A stretch of 8,582 nucleotides of DNA from Chryseobacterium gleum (GTDB lineage: Bacteria > Bacteroidota > Bacteroidia > Flavobacteriales_D > Crocinitomicaceae): positions 1 to 8,582 of the forward strand of contig CALPUT020000094.1 of the NCBI GenBank assembly GCA_943326825.2. Reading direction: 5' to 3'. The translations under genes and the position numbers were made by a program. How positions within the stretch are numbered: position 1 is the stretch's first letter; every line of letters starts with the position of its first letter. Below the pieces are notes generated by a model, which had not been told where the DNA came from, did no database searches, and worked only from the letters and a program-made list of their open reading frames with translations. Positions 1 to 6,497 of this stretch are shown here, in pieces.

Positions 1-1
1 A

Positions 2-436
2 AGTTCTTTTGATGATTTGATTAAAGAATTTGAGAAAAAAGATGCTTTTACTCAATATTCAAATGCTGGTATTCATAAAGATGATTTGTTATTTACTATA
101 AAAGGTCATCCTGTTAAAAAATTCGGCTCCCAAGGTCAACAAAAATCTTTTTTAATCGCCTTGAAATTAGCTCAATACGAATGGTTGAAAAAACATTTAA
201 ACGTCAACCCTGTTTTGATGTTAGATGATATTTTCGATAAATTAGACAATACACGCGTGCAAAAATTGATGAAATTGGTTTCCCAACAACATTTTGGACA
301 AGTATTGGTTACAGATACAGAACCACAGCGTATTCATAACATTTTTAGAGAAAGTGGTTTTGATAGCAAACAATTCGTAGTCGATAATAGTGAGATTTAT
401 GAAGAACATTTAGTCCTAAACGGTGAAATAAATTAA
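2..436 (+). CDS. recF: RecF, DNA replication/repair ATPase (C-terminal part)
   Basis: This is the C-terminal 144 residues of RecF; the frame is open to the left edge, so the N-terminal Walker A part lies outside the window. RecF is an SMC-like ABC ATPase that binds gapped DNA and, with RecO and RecR, helps load RecA at stalled forks. Visible motifs (fragment numbering) are the RecF-type AGIHKDDLLF segment at 22-31, the ABC signature GSQGQQ at 42-47, and the Walker B/D-loop VLMLDDIFDKLD at 71-82 with its acidic pair. A TDT-containing strand at about 104-106 follows, as expected near the end of the ATPase head. A TTG at 17 is an internal Leu codon, not a start. The next gene begins 2 bp after the stop, so the two are probably co-transcribed. 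The family assignment is firm. Confidence 0.95.
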   Translation, partial: SSFDDLIKEFEKKDAFTQYSNAGIHKDDLLFTIKGHPVKKFGSQGQQKSFLIALKLAQYEWLKKHLNVNPVLMLDDIFDKLDNTRVQKLMKLVSQQHFGQVLVTDTEPQRIHNIFRESGFDSKQFVVDNSEIYEEHLVLNGEIN

Positions 437-438
437 AA

Positions 439-741
439 ATGGACGAACGTAAACGAAATTCGAATGAAGCAACTGTAGGTGAATTAATTGAAAAATTAAT
501 GAAAGCTTATCGTTTGGACGGTAAAATGAAAGAGTTGGACATTATTAATTCTTGGGAAGAAATGATGGGAAAAGCTGTTGCGACACGTACGAAAGAAATA
601 TATATCAAAAACAAAACCTTATTCCTAGTACTGGATTCTTCTGTAATGCGTGAAGAATTAAGTTACGGAAAACAAATTATAATCGAACGAATTAATCAGA
701 AAGCTGGATTTCAAATGATTTCAAATATCTACTTCGGCTGA
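439..741 (+). CDS. dciA: DciA-like protein (DUF721 family), probable replicative helicase loader/operator
   Basis: A 100-residue protein of the DUF721/DciA family. In bacteria lacking DnaC or DnaI, DciA interacts with the replicative helicase DnaB and is needed for its loading; that role is established for the family and inferred here. The sequence shows the family pattern: a basic/polar N-terminus, a helix with the conserved SWEEMMGKAVATRT block at 38-51 (Trp39), then the KH-like beta-alpha unit. That unit reads as IYIKNKTLFLVLDSS at 54-68, followed by the MREELSYGKQIIIERIN helix at 70-86. The length is typical of the short Bacteroidota version. It starts 2 bp after the recF stop without a recognisable Shine-Dalgarno, which points to co-transcription. 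The recF-DUF721 adjacency, also known in actinobacterial dnaA-dnaN-recF regions, fits a replication role. Confidence 0.88.
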   Translation: MDERKRNSNEATVGELIEKLMKAYRLDGKMKELDIINSWEEMMGKAVATRTKEIYIKNKTLFLVLDSSVMREELSYGKQIIIERINQKAGFQMISNIYFG

Positions 742-750
742 CTTCGATAC

Positions 751-785
751 GAATTATTTTAAATCTACGATTTATAAAATAATTC
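751..785. terminator. AT-rich hairpin between convergent genes, possible bidirectional terminator
   Basis: GAATTATTTTA at 751-761 is the exact reverse complement of TAAAATAATTC at 775-785, an 11-bp stem around a 13-nt loop. It lies between the stop of the dciA-like gene (741) and the stop of the minus-strand DUF4442 gene (835), where a shared terminator is expected. The stem has only one G-C pair and no clean U-tract beyond it, so this is not a classical intrinsic terminator. In such AT-rich DNA part of the match could be chance. Confidence 0.4.
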
Positions 786-834
786 TACTCAGTCGGACAC
801 AGAAATTTATATCTATTATGTCGGGAATGCGAAA

Positions 835-1311
835 TTAAATTACTTTTAGAGATATAATCATTTCAAAGGTTGCGACTAACTCATTTTGACTATCAAGAGC
901 TTTAACTATTACCGTTTGATTGATTCTTTCTTTCTTTTCGATAGATTCTGACAATAATGAAGCAATCAATTTTCCTTCATCACACACAAATGTTACATCC
1001 GATTCGGCACGTTTTATAAAATCTGCTTTCATTCCTTTAAAAGCAAATGAAGTTTTAACTCCTTTTGTTTCTGAAAAGTAGAAGACATGAATTCCAGCAG
1101 CAATATCAGCTCCAACAGCTAAAGCACCAAAATACATTGATTTCAAATGATTTTTAGTTCTTCTTCTTAGTTTGATTCTAACTTTAACAACTTCATCAGT
1201 TATTTCGACCAATTTCGGTCTAACAAACCCAATCAATGGAATTTGAACCACTCCCATTAAAAAGAGCAGCCAATTCATTTTCCTCAATGAAATCTCTTTA
1301 GTTTTCGGCAT
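835..1311 (-). CDS. DUF4442 hotdog-fold protein, thioesterase-like
   Basis: A 158-residue protein resembling the DUF4442 branch of the hotdog-fold superfamily, which also holds PaaI-type acyl-CoA thioesterases. Visible family features are an amphipathic N-terminus with FVRPKLVEIT at 29-38, a basic strand VRIKLRRRTKN at 44-54, and the central hotdog segment HLKSMYFGALAVGADIAAGI at 55-74 (the long helix and preceding turn). Alternating beta strands follow: TSFAFKGMKADF, QTVIVKALD and ELVATFEMIISLKV. No strong catalytic Asp/Glu signature can be assigned, so the enzymatic activity and acyl substrate are unknown. The ATG lies inside the end of the upstream nitronate monooxygenase-like gene (14-bp overlap), which implies translational coupling. 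A later Met (residue 12) is a possible alternative start, but the chosen one keeps the coupling. Confidence 0.75.
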   Translation of the reverse strand: MPKTKEISLRKMNWLLFLMGVVQIPLIGFVRPKLVEITDEVVKVRIKLRRRTKNHLKSMYFGALAVGADIAAGIHVFYFSETKGVKTSFAFKGMKADFIKRAESDVTFVCDEGKLIASLLSESIEKKERINQTVIVKALDSQNELVATFEMIISLKVI

Positions 1312-2269
1312 TGTACTCTTCGATTAAAGTCGAAACAATTGTTTTCACTGGTCTTATTTCTTTTACAAATTCAATACTAGGGCCAGCACACCAAACAGTT
1401 TTATAAGTAGCTCCAAAAGCTGCATTTTGCAAATTCTTCATACCTCTATAAAACGTAAATGCTTTGAACCACTTTTTCAAACGTTTATTTTTATTCATAA
1501 TTTTTTCCAACCAATTTTGTTCTGTGCCAATTTTCTCGACATAAGGAGTTTTGATTACAGAACATGGAGTTCCTGAAAGCTTAGTCGTCATCACAATATC
1601 TTTCGAACCGAAATCCACACATGCTTGCTTATACTCTTGCGAAACAGGCGCTTCAGTAGATGCAATAAAAACACTTCCCATAGAAATACCTGCTGCACCT
1701 AAATCTAACATATCTTTAATGCCTTTCCCCGTACCTACTCCACCTGCAGATATAACAGGTATCGAAACAGTTTGTAAAAGTTGTGGAATTAACTCTTTGT
1801 AGGATAAATTTCCTGCATGGCCTCCAGCTTCTTTATTGACCGCAATCACAGCATCAGCGCCTAAATCTTCGACTTTCTTTGCATATTTTGTATTCGTAAC
1901 GTCACAGAAAACCTTTACACCAGCTTTGTGAGCTTCGATAATTGTTTCTTCAGGTGAACCTAATGATGTAATTATAAATGAAATCTTTTCTTCACAGCAA
2001 ACCTTTAATTGTTCTTTGTATAGGAAATTCGATTGATTTACGATTAAATTGATTCCAAAAGGTCCATCAACAGCTGCTTTAATCGTTTGGATTGCTTTTC
2101 TTAATTCTTCAGTAGTACGATAATTTAATGCAGGAATTGCTCCAGTTATTCCTGATTTAACTCCTTCTATAATCATTGTTTCATTCGACACTAAAAACAT
2201 TGGTGCCATTATAATTGGAAATTGAATTCCTAATAATTGACAAATTGAAGCTCTTTTAATTATTTCCAT
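1298..2269 (-). CDS. Nitronate monooxygenase (2-nitropropane dioxygenase family) flavoprotein
   Basis: A 323-residue FMN-binding TIM-barrel protein of the nitronate monooxygenase/2-nitropropane dioxygenase family. These enzymes oxidise nitronates using FMN and O2; the related FabK group reduces enoyl-ACP. Sequence evidence: the N-terminal PIIMAPM motif at 18-24; FGINL at 71-75; KEAGGHAGN at 146-154 with the probable catalytic His151; the phosphate-binding loop SAGGVGTGKGI at 174-184; and GAAGISMGSVFIASTEAP at 191-208, which completes the FMN phosphate site. Length is normal for the family. The barrel motifs resemble the nitronate monooxygenase version more than FabK, but many homologues have unknown substrates. 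Its 3' end overlaps the downstream DUF4442 gene by 14 bp. Its start faces the TPR-SpoIIE gene across a 104-bp divergent region. No stops or frameshifts interrupt it. Confidence 0.87.
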   Translation of the reverse strand: MEIIKRASICQLLGIQFPIIMAPMFLVSNETMIIEGVKSGITGAIPALNYRTTEELRKAIQTIKAAVDGPFGINLIVNQSNFLYKEQLKVCCEEKISFIITSLGSPEETIIEAHKAGVKVFCDVTNTKYAKKVEDLGADAVIAVNKEAGGHAGNLSYKELIPQLLQTVSIPVISAGGVGTGKGIKDMLDLGAAGISMGSVFIASTEAPVSQEYKQACVDFGSKDIVMTTKLSGTPCSVIKTPYVEKIGTEQNWLEKIMNKNKRLKKWFKAFTFYRGMKNLQNAAFGATYKTVWCAGPSIEFVKEIRPVKTIVSTLIEEYNAEN

Positions 2270-2373
2270 ATTCTAAGTTAATGAATATTAATTGCAATAA
2301 ACATATTGTTAATTAAATTATAAGTAATATTCATCTTGTTTTTTATGTTTTAACTATTTTTTTAAATTTAAGC
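2270..2373. promoter_or_regulatory. Divergent intergenic region with inverted repeat (promoter region)
   Basis: This very AT-rich 104 bp separates two divergently transcribed genes and must hold both their promoters unless transcription enters from outside. ATGAATATTA (2281-2290) and TAATATTCAT (2325-2334) are perfect inverted copies flanking a core with the palindromes ATTGCAAT (2291-2298) and TTAATTAA (2309-2316). Near matches to the Bacteroidota -7 element TAnnTTTG exist: TATTTTTT at 2355-2362 on the + strand with TTG at 2336-2338, and TATGTTTA on the minus strand. None is an exact consensus, and the + candidate would leave almost no leader. Promoter placement is therefore tentative. Confidence 0.35.
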
Positions 2374-4539
2374 ATGCTTAGAATAATTAGATTAATCATA
2401 TTAGGAACTTCAAGTTGTCTTTTCACATTTTTGTTGATCTCAAAAAATTATTGTTTTGGTGAAAATAATATCTCAAAGTATCCAAATAATAAACGATTTA
2501 CAAGAATTGATAATCTCATTTGGAATCACATCATATACGAAAACCCTGATTCTGCAATTTTACTTGCAAAAGAGCAATTGAATATTGCAAAAAAAACCAA
2601 TAATTCACTTTATTTCGCAAAAACATACAATACACTGGGAACATCTTATTATTTGAAAGATGACTTTTTCAATGCGAATAAATACTACTCAAAAAGCTTA
2701 ATCGAATACAAAAAAATAAAAAATCTGAATGGTGAGGCTGTTGTATTAAATAATTTAGGAAATATTTCAAAAGAACAAGGAAATTTTGTTAAAGCTATTG
2801 ATTATTATACAACAAGTTTAAGAATTGATGAAAAACTAAATAATCAATCTGAAATCGCTTCTTGCTTAAATAATATTGGAATATTATATGCTAATGAAAA
2901 TGAATATAAACTTGCTATAAATTACTACAAGAGAAGTATAAATATAAGACGAAAGATCAAAGATTATAAAGGATTAGCTTCTCCAATGAATAATTTAGGA
3001 AATATATATGAATATCAAAAACAGTATTATAAAGCAATTAAATACTATAGAATCAGTTATGAATTAGAAAAAAAATTCAATAATAAGTTAGGTGAACTTA
3101 CTTCACTTATAAATATAGCAAGTGTATATAAACAAATTGGGGATATCGATTTAAAGAATTCTATTCAGCTTTACCAAAAAGCAGAATACTTAACAAAAGA
3201 TGTTATAAATTCTCTAAAATATCTTGGAAATAATAATTTAACCGCTTTTTCATACATCAATTTAGCTTCAATCGATTTAAAACAAAAACAAATTGATAAT
3301 TCAATAAAAAATGGAGAAATTGCTCTAAAAATTGCAAAACTCACTGGATCAGTAAAATACATTAAAGAAAGTTCCGAAATTCTTTTTATTGCATTTAGAG
3401 AGAATAAAGAGTTTGAAAAATCTCTTTTGATGCATGAACTTTTTGTTCAAATGAATGATAGTATTTACAATACAAAAAATAAAGATGAGATTATTAGGCA
3501 AGAATATAAATACAAATACGATAAGCAAGTAGAGGCTGATAGTCTAATAAAATTAAAAGAAAAAGAAATATCAGAAGTACAATTAAAAGAAGAAAAGACA
3601 AAAAAAACAGCACTAATAAGTGGATTAGTATTAATGCTTATTTTTCTTCTATTAATGTATAACAGATATAAAATAACATTCAAACAAAAAGAAATAATTA
3701 GTAGAAAAGAACAAGAAACATACCGTCAAAAAGTGCTATTAGAAACAAAGAATAAGGAAATTACCGATTCAATTAATTATGCAAAACGTATTCAAGCAGC
3801 AATACTTCCAGCAACTAAGATCGTTAAAGAATATTTAAAAGATTCTTTTGTTTTATTCATTCCTAGAGATATAGTTGCAGGCGATTTTTATTGGATGGAA
3901 CAAATTGAAAATGGACTCATCTTTGCTGCTGCTGATTGTACTGGACATGGTGTTCCCGGAGCTATGGTTAGCGTACTTTGCAACAATGCTTTAAATAGAA
4001 GTGTACGCGAATACAAATTACAAGATCCAGGTGAAATCTTAAATAAAACGAGGGAAATTATTATTCATGAATTTGAAAAAAGTGAAGACAATGTAACTGA
4101 TGGAATGGATATTTCTTTATGCACATTACTTTTCAATGATTCAGATAGAGATCACCTTCATCCTTATGAATTAAAATGGGCTGGTGCAAACAATCCTTTA
4201 TGGATCATTCGTGAGAATGAATTAATAGAGTTCAAGCCTGATAAACAACCGATTGGTAAATATTATGACAATAAACCGTTTAAAACGAATGTGATTCAAA
4301 TTCAAAAAGGTGATTGTATATATTCCTTTACCGATGGTTATAAAGATCAATTTGGAGGTTTAAATAATGGAGATTCAGGAAAAAAACTGAAAGCCATGCG
4401 AATGAAAGAATTATTGATTCATCTTTCGACTCTTCCAATGGAGCAACAAAAACAAAAATTAGAAGATTTCTTCTACGAATGGAAAGGTGATTTAGAGCAA
4501 GTCGATGATGTTTGCATTATTGGTGTTCGAATTGATTAA
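2374..4539 (+). CDS. Membrane TPR sensor protein with cytoplasmic SpoIIE/PP2C serine phosphatase domain
   Basis: A 721-residue predicted signalling phosphatase. The N-terminus (about 1-29) is a basic-then-hydrophobic export signal or anchor. Residues about 75-360 form TPR units, three of them exactly 40 residues apart with repeating NNLGN/NNIGI (126-130, 166-170, 206-210) and AI.YY elements. A charged segment (about 366-411) leads to one transmembrane helix at 412-429, then a coiled coil (about 432-478) ending in SINYAKRIQAAILP, a linker typical of Bacteroidota SpoIIE proteins. The PP2C/SpoIIE domain (about 488-721) keeps GDFYW (503-507, Asp504), ADCTGHGVPGA (520-530, Asp521), DGMDISL (576-582), FTDGYKDQFGG (652-662, Asp654) and DDVCIIGVR (711-719), so it should be a metal-dependent Ser/Thr phosphatase. 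The likely topology puts the TPRs in the periplasm and the phosphatase in the cytoplasm. No partner (STAS protein, anti-sigma factor or kinase) is encoded nearby, so its target is unknown. Confidence 0.9.
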   Translation: MLRIIRLIILGTSSCLFTFLLISKNYCFGENNISKYPNNKRFTRIDNLIWNHIIYENPDSAILLAKEQLNIAKKTNNSLYFAKTYNTLGTSYYLKDDFFNANKYYSKSLIEYKKIKNLNGEAVVLNNLGNISKEQGNFVKAIDYYTTSLRIDEKLNNQSEIASCLNNIGILYANENEYKLAINYYKRSINIRRKIKDYKGLASPMNNLGNIYEYQKQYYKAIKYYRISYELEKKFNNKLGELTSLINIASVYKQIGDIDLKNSIQLYQKAEYLTKDVINSLKYLGNNNLTAFSYINLASIDLKQKQIDNSIKNGEIALKIAKLTGSVKYIKESSEILFIAFRENKEFEKSLLMHELFVQMNDSIYNTKNKDEIIRQEYKYKYDKQVEADSLIKLKEKEISEVQLKEEKTKKTALISGLVLMLIFLLLMYNRYKITFKQKEIISRKEQETYRQKVLLETKNKEITDSINYAKRIQAAILPATKIVKEYLKDSFVLFIPRDIVAGDFYWMEQIENGLIFAAADCTGHGVPGAMVSVLCNNALNRSVREYKLQDPGEILNKTREIIIHEFEKSEDNVTDGMDISLCTLLFNDSDRDHLHPYELKWAGANNPLWIIRENELIEFKPDKQPIGKYYDNKPFKTNVIQIQKGDCIYSFTDGYKDQFGGLNNGDSGKKLKAMRMKELLIHLSTLPMEQQKQKLEDFFYEWKGDLEQVDDVCIIGVRID
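2731..3090 (+). repeat. Three in-phase 120-nt TPR-coding repeats
   Basis: Three consecutive 120-nt units (2731-2850, 2851-2970, 2971-3090) encode 40-residue TPR modules in register. Each contains a near-identical stretch ending at 2760, 2880 and 3000 that reads aataatttagga, aataatattgga and aataatttagga. Nucleotide-level similarity, along with the exact period, suggests duplication of TPR units, although the codon bias of AT-rich DNA also contributes. A fourth unit starts at about 3091 but drifts out of phase through a short insertion. Confidence 0.6.
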
Positions 4540-4569
4540 ATTCAAAAGACTTTTGCTTAACTTTACAGT

Positions 4570-5469
4570 ATGACAAAAGGACAAGCATGGATGAAAGCGT
4601 TGCGTTTAAGAACGCTTCCTTTATCGTTATCAGGAATCATTTTGGGGTCTTTTATCGCCTTAAAAAATGATCATTGGAATGGAATCATTTTTTCTTTAGC
4701 TATGCTAACTACGATTCTTTTTCAGATACTATCCAATTTAGCAAATGACCTTGGCGACACATTAAAAGGTGCTGATAATGAAGAACGTATCGGGCCAATG
4801 AGAGCTGTTCAATCGGGAGTAATTTCTCCTTCTGAGATGAAAAAAGCTGTGATCCTTACTTCTTTTTTAAGTCTTTGTACAGCACTTCCTTTGATTTATT
4901 TGGGAACAAAAAAAATGTCTTCTGATGTATTATGGTTTTATGTAATTCTAACTGGTTTATGCATCATTGCTGCAATTACTTATACAGTGGGTAAAAAAGC
5001 CTATGGTTATAGCGGTTTCGGAGATGTATTTGTTTTCATCTTTTTTGGTTTGGTAAGCGTATTGGGAGTTTATACCTTGTATGCAAAATCATTCGATTGG
5101 TTGAATCTTCTACCCGCAACTGCCATAGGACTTTTCAGTACAGCTGTATTGAATTTAAATAATATGCGTGATCAAATCAATGATCAAAAAGTAGGAAAAA
5201 GAACCTTGGTTGTAAAAATCGGTCCACGAAATGCTAAATTATATCACTCTTATTTGATAATCGGAGGAATTGTAAGTTTGGCTGCGTTTTTCTATTTAAC
5301 TCAAAATTATTTAGGTTTTATTGGATTAATTCCTTCGATTATATTAATCAAACACCTTCAAAAAGTGATGCTTACAACTAATCCTGCGGAATTTGATCCT
5401 GAGTTAAAAAAAGTAGCCCTTTCCACATTTGCAATTGCAGTATTGACAAGTATTTTCATGAACATCTAA
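4570..5469 (+). CDS. menA: MenA, 1,4-dihydroxy-2-naphthoate polyprenyltransferase
   Basis: A 299-residue integral membrane prenyltransferase of the UbiA superfamily. It attaches the polyprenyl chain to 1,4-dihydroxy-2-naphthoate, giving demethylmenaquinone. The MenA-type N-terminus is visible (WMKALRLRTLPLSLSGIILG, 7-26). The first Asp-rich motif is NDLGD at 59-63 within SNLANDLGDTLKGAD, and the second is NMRDQINDQKVGKRTL at 198-213, with D201 and D205 as likely Mg-diphosphate ligands. About eight or nine hydrophobic helices span the chain, for example near 18-31, 92-110, 120-140, 151-171, 228-243 and 249-261. The length is typical. It begins 30 bp after the phosphatase gene, and its stop overlaps the menC start (TAATG), so menA and menC are translationally coupled. 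MenA rather than UbiA is favoured by these motifs and by the neighbouring menC. Confidence 0.94.
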   Translation: MTKGQAWMKALRLRTLPLSLSGIILGSFIALKNDHWNGIIFSLAMLTTILFQILSNLANDLGDTLKGADNEERIGPMRAVQSGVISPSEMKKAVILTSFLSLCTALPLIYLGTKKMSSDVLWFYVILTGLCIIAAITYTVGKKAYGYSGFGDVFVFIFFGLVSVLGVYTLYAKSFDWLNLLPATAIGLFSTAVLNLNNMRDQINDQKVGKRTLVVKIGPRNAKLYHSYLIIGGIVSLAAFFYLTQNYLGFIGLIPSIILIKHLQKVMLTTNPAEFDPELKKVALSTFAIAVLTSIFMNI

Positions 5470-6497
5470 TGAAAGCTTCTTTCAAAAAACATACTTTTTA
5501 TTTCAAACGTCCGAGTGGAACAAGTAGAGGCGTTTTAACAGAAAAACATTCTTGGTTCATCGAACTCTTTGATGAAAATAACCCTTCCATTAATGGAATC
5601 GGTGAATGCAGTATTATACCAGGACTTTCTCCTGATTTTATTGATTTTGAATCTTATGAAATCAAATTAAACGAAGTATGTCTCAATCTAGAAAAATACA
5701 CTTCTAATTTTGATTTAATCAATGAATTTCCGTCCATATTATTTGGATTAGAAACAGCATTATTGGATATACAAAATGGTGGGAAGCAAATCATTTTTAA
5801 AAATTCTTTTTCATCAGGCGAAAGACGAATCCCTATCAACGGATTAATTTGGATGGGAGATGCCGATTTTATGCAAGAACAAATCGAACAGAAATTAGCG
5901 GAAGGTTTTTCTTGTCTAAAAATGAAAATTGGTGCCATCGACTTTGAATCTGAATTGAAAATTTTAGAAAGCATCAGAAATCGCTTTTCTTCAGATAAAA
6001 TTACATTACGAGTTGATGCGAATGGTGCATTTCCTCCATCGGAAACTTTATCTAAATTGGACCGACTTTATGAATTTGATATTCATTCTATTGAACAACC
6101 GATTCGACAAGGGCAATGGGAAGAAATGAAACAACTATGTGCCGAAACGAAAGTTCCAATCGCCTTAGATGAAGAATTAATTGGCGTTACAGACTTAAAA
6201 GATCGAAAGAATTTACTTGATACGATTCAACCTCAATTCATCATATTGAAACCAAGTTTACATGGTGGAATAACAGGTTGTAAAGAATGGATTTCGTTAG
6301 CAGCAGAACGTTCAATTCCCTGGTGGATTACTTCAGCATTGGAATCAAATATTGGTTTGAACGCTGTTTGTCAGTTTACGGGAGAATATGCTAACAATTT
6401 ACCCCAAGGATTAGGTACAGGTGGACTTTACACAAATAATATTGAAAGTAATTTAACGATTGAAAACGGAGAAATTTATCTAAAAAAGCATGAGTAA
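5469..6497 (+). CDS. menC: MenC, o-succinylbenzoate synthase (enolase superfamily)
   Basis: A 342-residue enolase-superfamily enzyme expected to dehydrate SHCHC to o-succinylbenzoate in menaquinone synthesis. An N-terminal capping domain (about 1-115) precedes the barrel. Catalytic residues are in place: the KxK motif LKMKIG at 150-155 (Lys151, Lys153); metal ligands Asp183 in RVDANG, Glu209 in SIEQP and Asp234 in ALDEE; and the opposite-face Lys261 in ILKPSLHGG. The C-terminal segment WWITSALESNIGLNA (285-299) and PQGLGTGGLYTNN (312-324) are typical of Bacteroidota OSBS proteins. N-succinylamino acid racemase or dipeptide epimerase relatives share the barrel, but the menA context supports OSBS. 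The start codon overlaps the menA stop by 1 bp, and the 3' end overlaps the desaturase start by 8 bp. Confidence 0.92.
   Translation: MKASFKKHTFYFKRPSGTSRGVLTEKHSWFIELFDENNPSINGIGECSIIPGLSPDFIDFESYEIKLNEVCLNLEKYTSNFDLINEFPSILFGLETALLDIQNGGKQIIFKNSFSSGERRIPINGLIWMGDADFMQEQIEQKLAEGFSCLKMKIGAIDFESELKILESIRNRFSSDKITLRVDANGAFPPSETLSKLDRLYEFDIHSIEQPIRQGQWEEMKQLCAETKVPIALDEELIGVTDLKDRKNLLDTIQPQFIILKPSLHGGITGCKEWISLAAERSIPWWITSALESNIGLNAVCQFTGEYANNLPQGLGTGGLYTNNIESNLTIENGEIYLKKHE

Noticed and set aside
1551..1802. Plus-strand open frame of 83 codons
   Set aside because: It lies entirely antisense to the well-supported nitronate monooxygenase gene and shows no recognisable protein pattern.
3171..3683. 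Two short minus-strand open frames (3171-3362 and 3465-3683)
   Set aside because: Both are antisense to the TPR-SpoIIE gene; their Phe/Ile/Ser-rich products are what the reverse of Lys/Asn/Glu-rich coding DNA gives.
4543..4555. CAAAAG-A-CTTTTG palindrome after the phosphatase gene as a terminator
   Set aside because: The one-base loop leaves too short a stem, there is no U-tract, and menA begins only 14 bp later.
4532..4565. Promoter-like TTG (4532) and TAACTTTA (4558-4565) before menA
   Set aside because: The spacing is tolerable for a Bacteroidota promoter, but the start of transcription would fall at or after the ATG, and the last base differs from the TAnnTTTG consensus.
5654..5974. Minus-strand open frame of 106 codons
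   Set aside because: Antisense to menC, whose catalytic motifs are intact over the same stretch.
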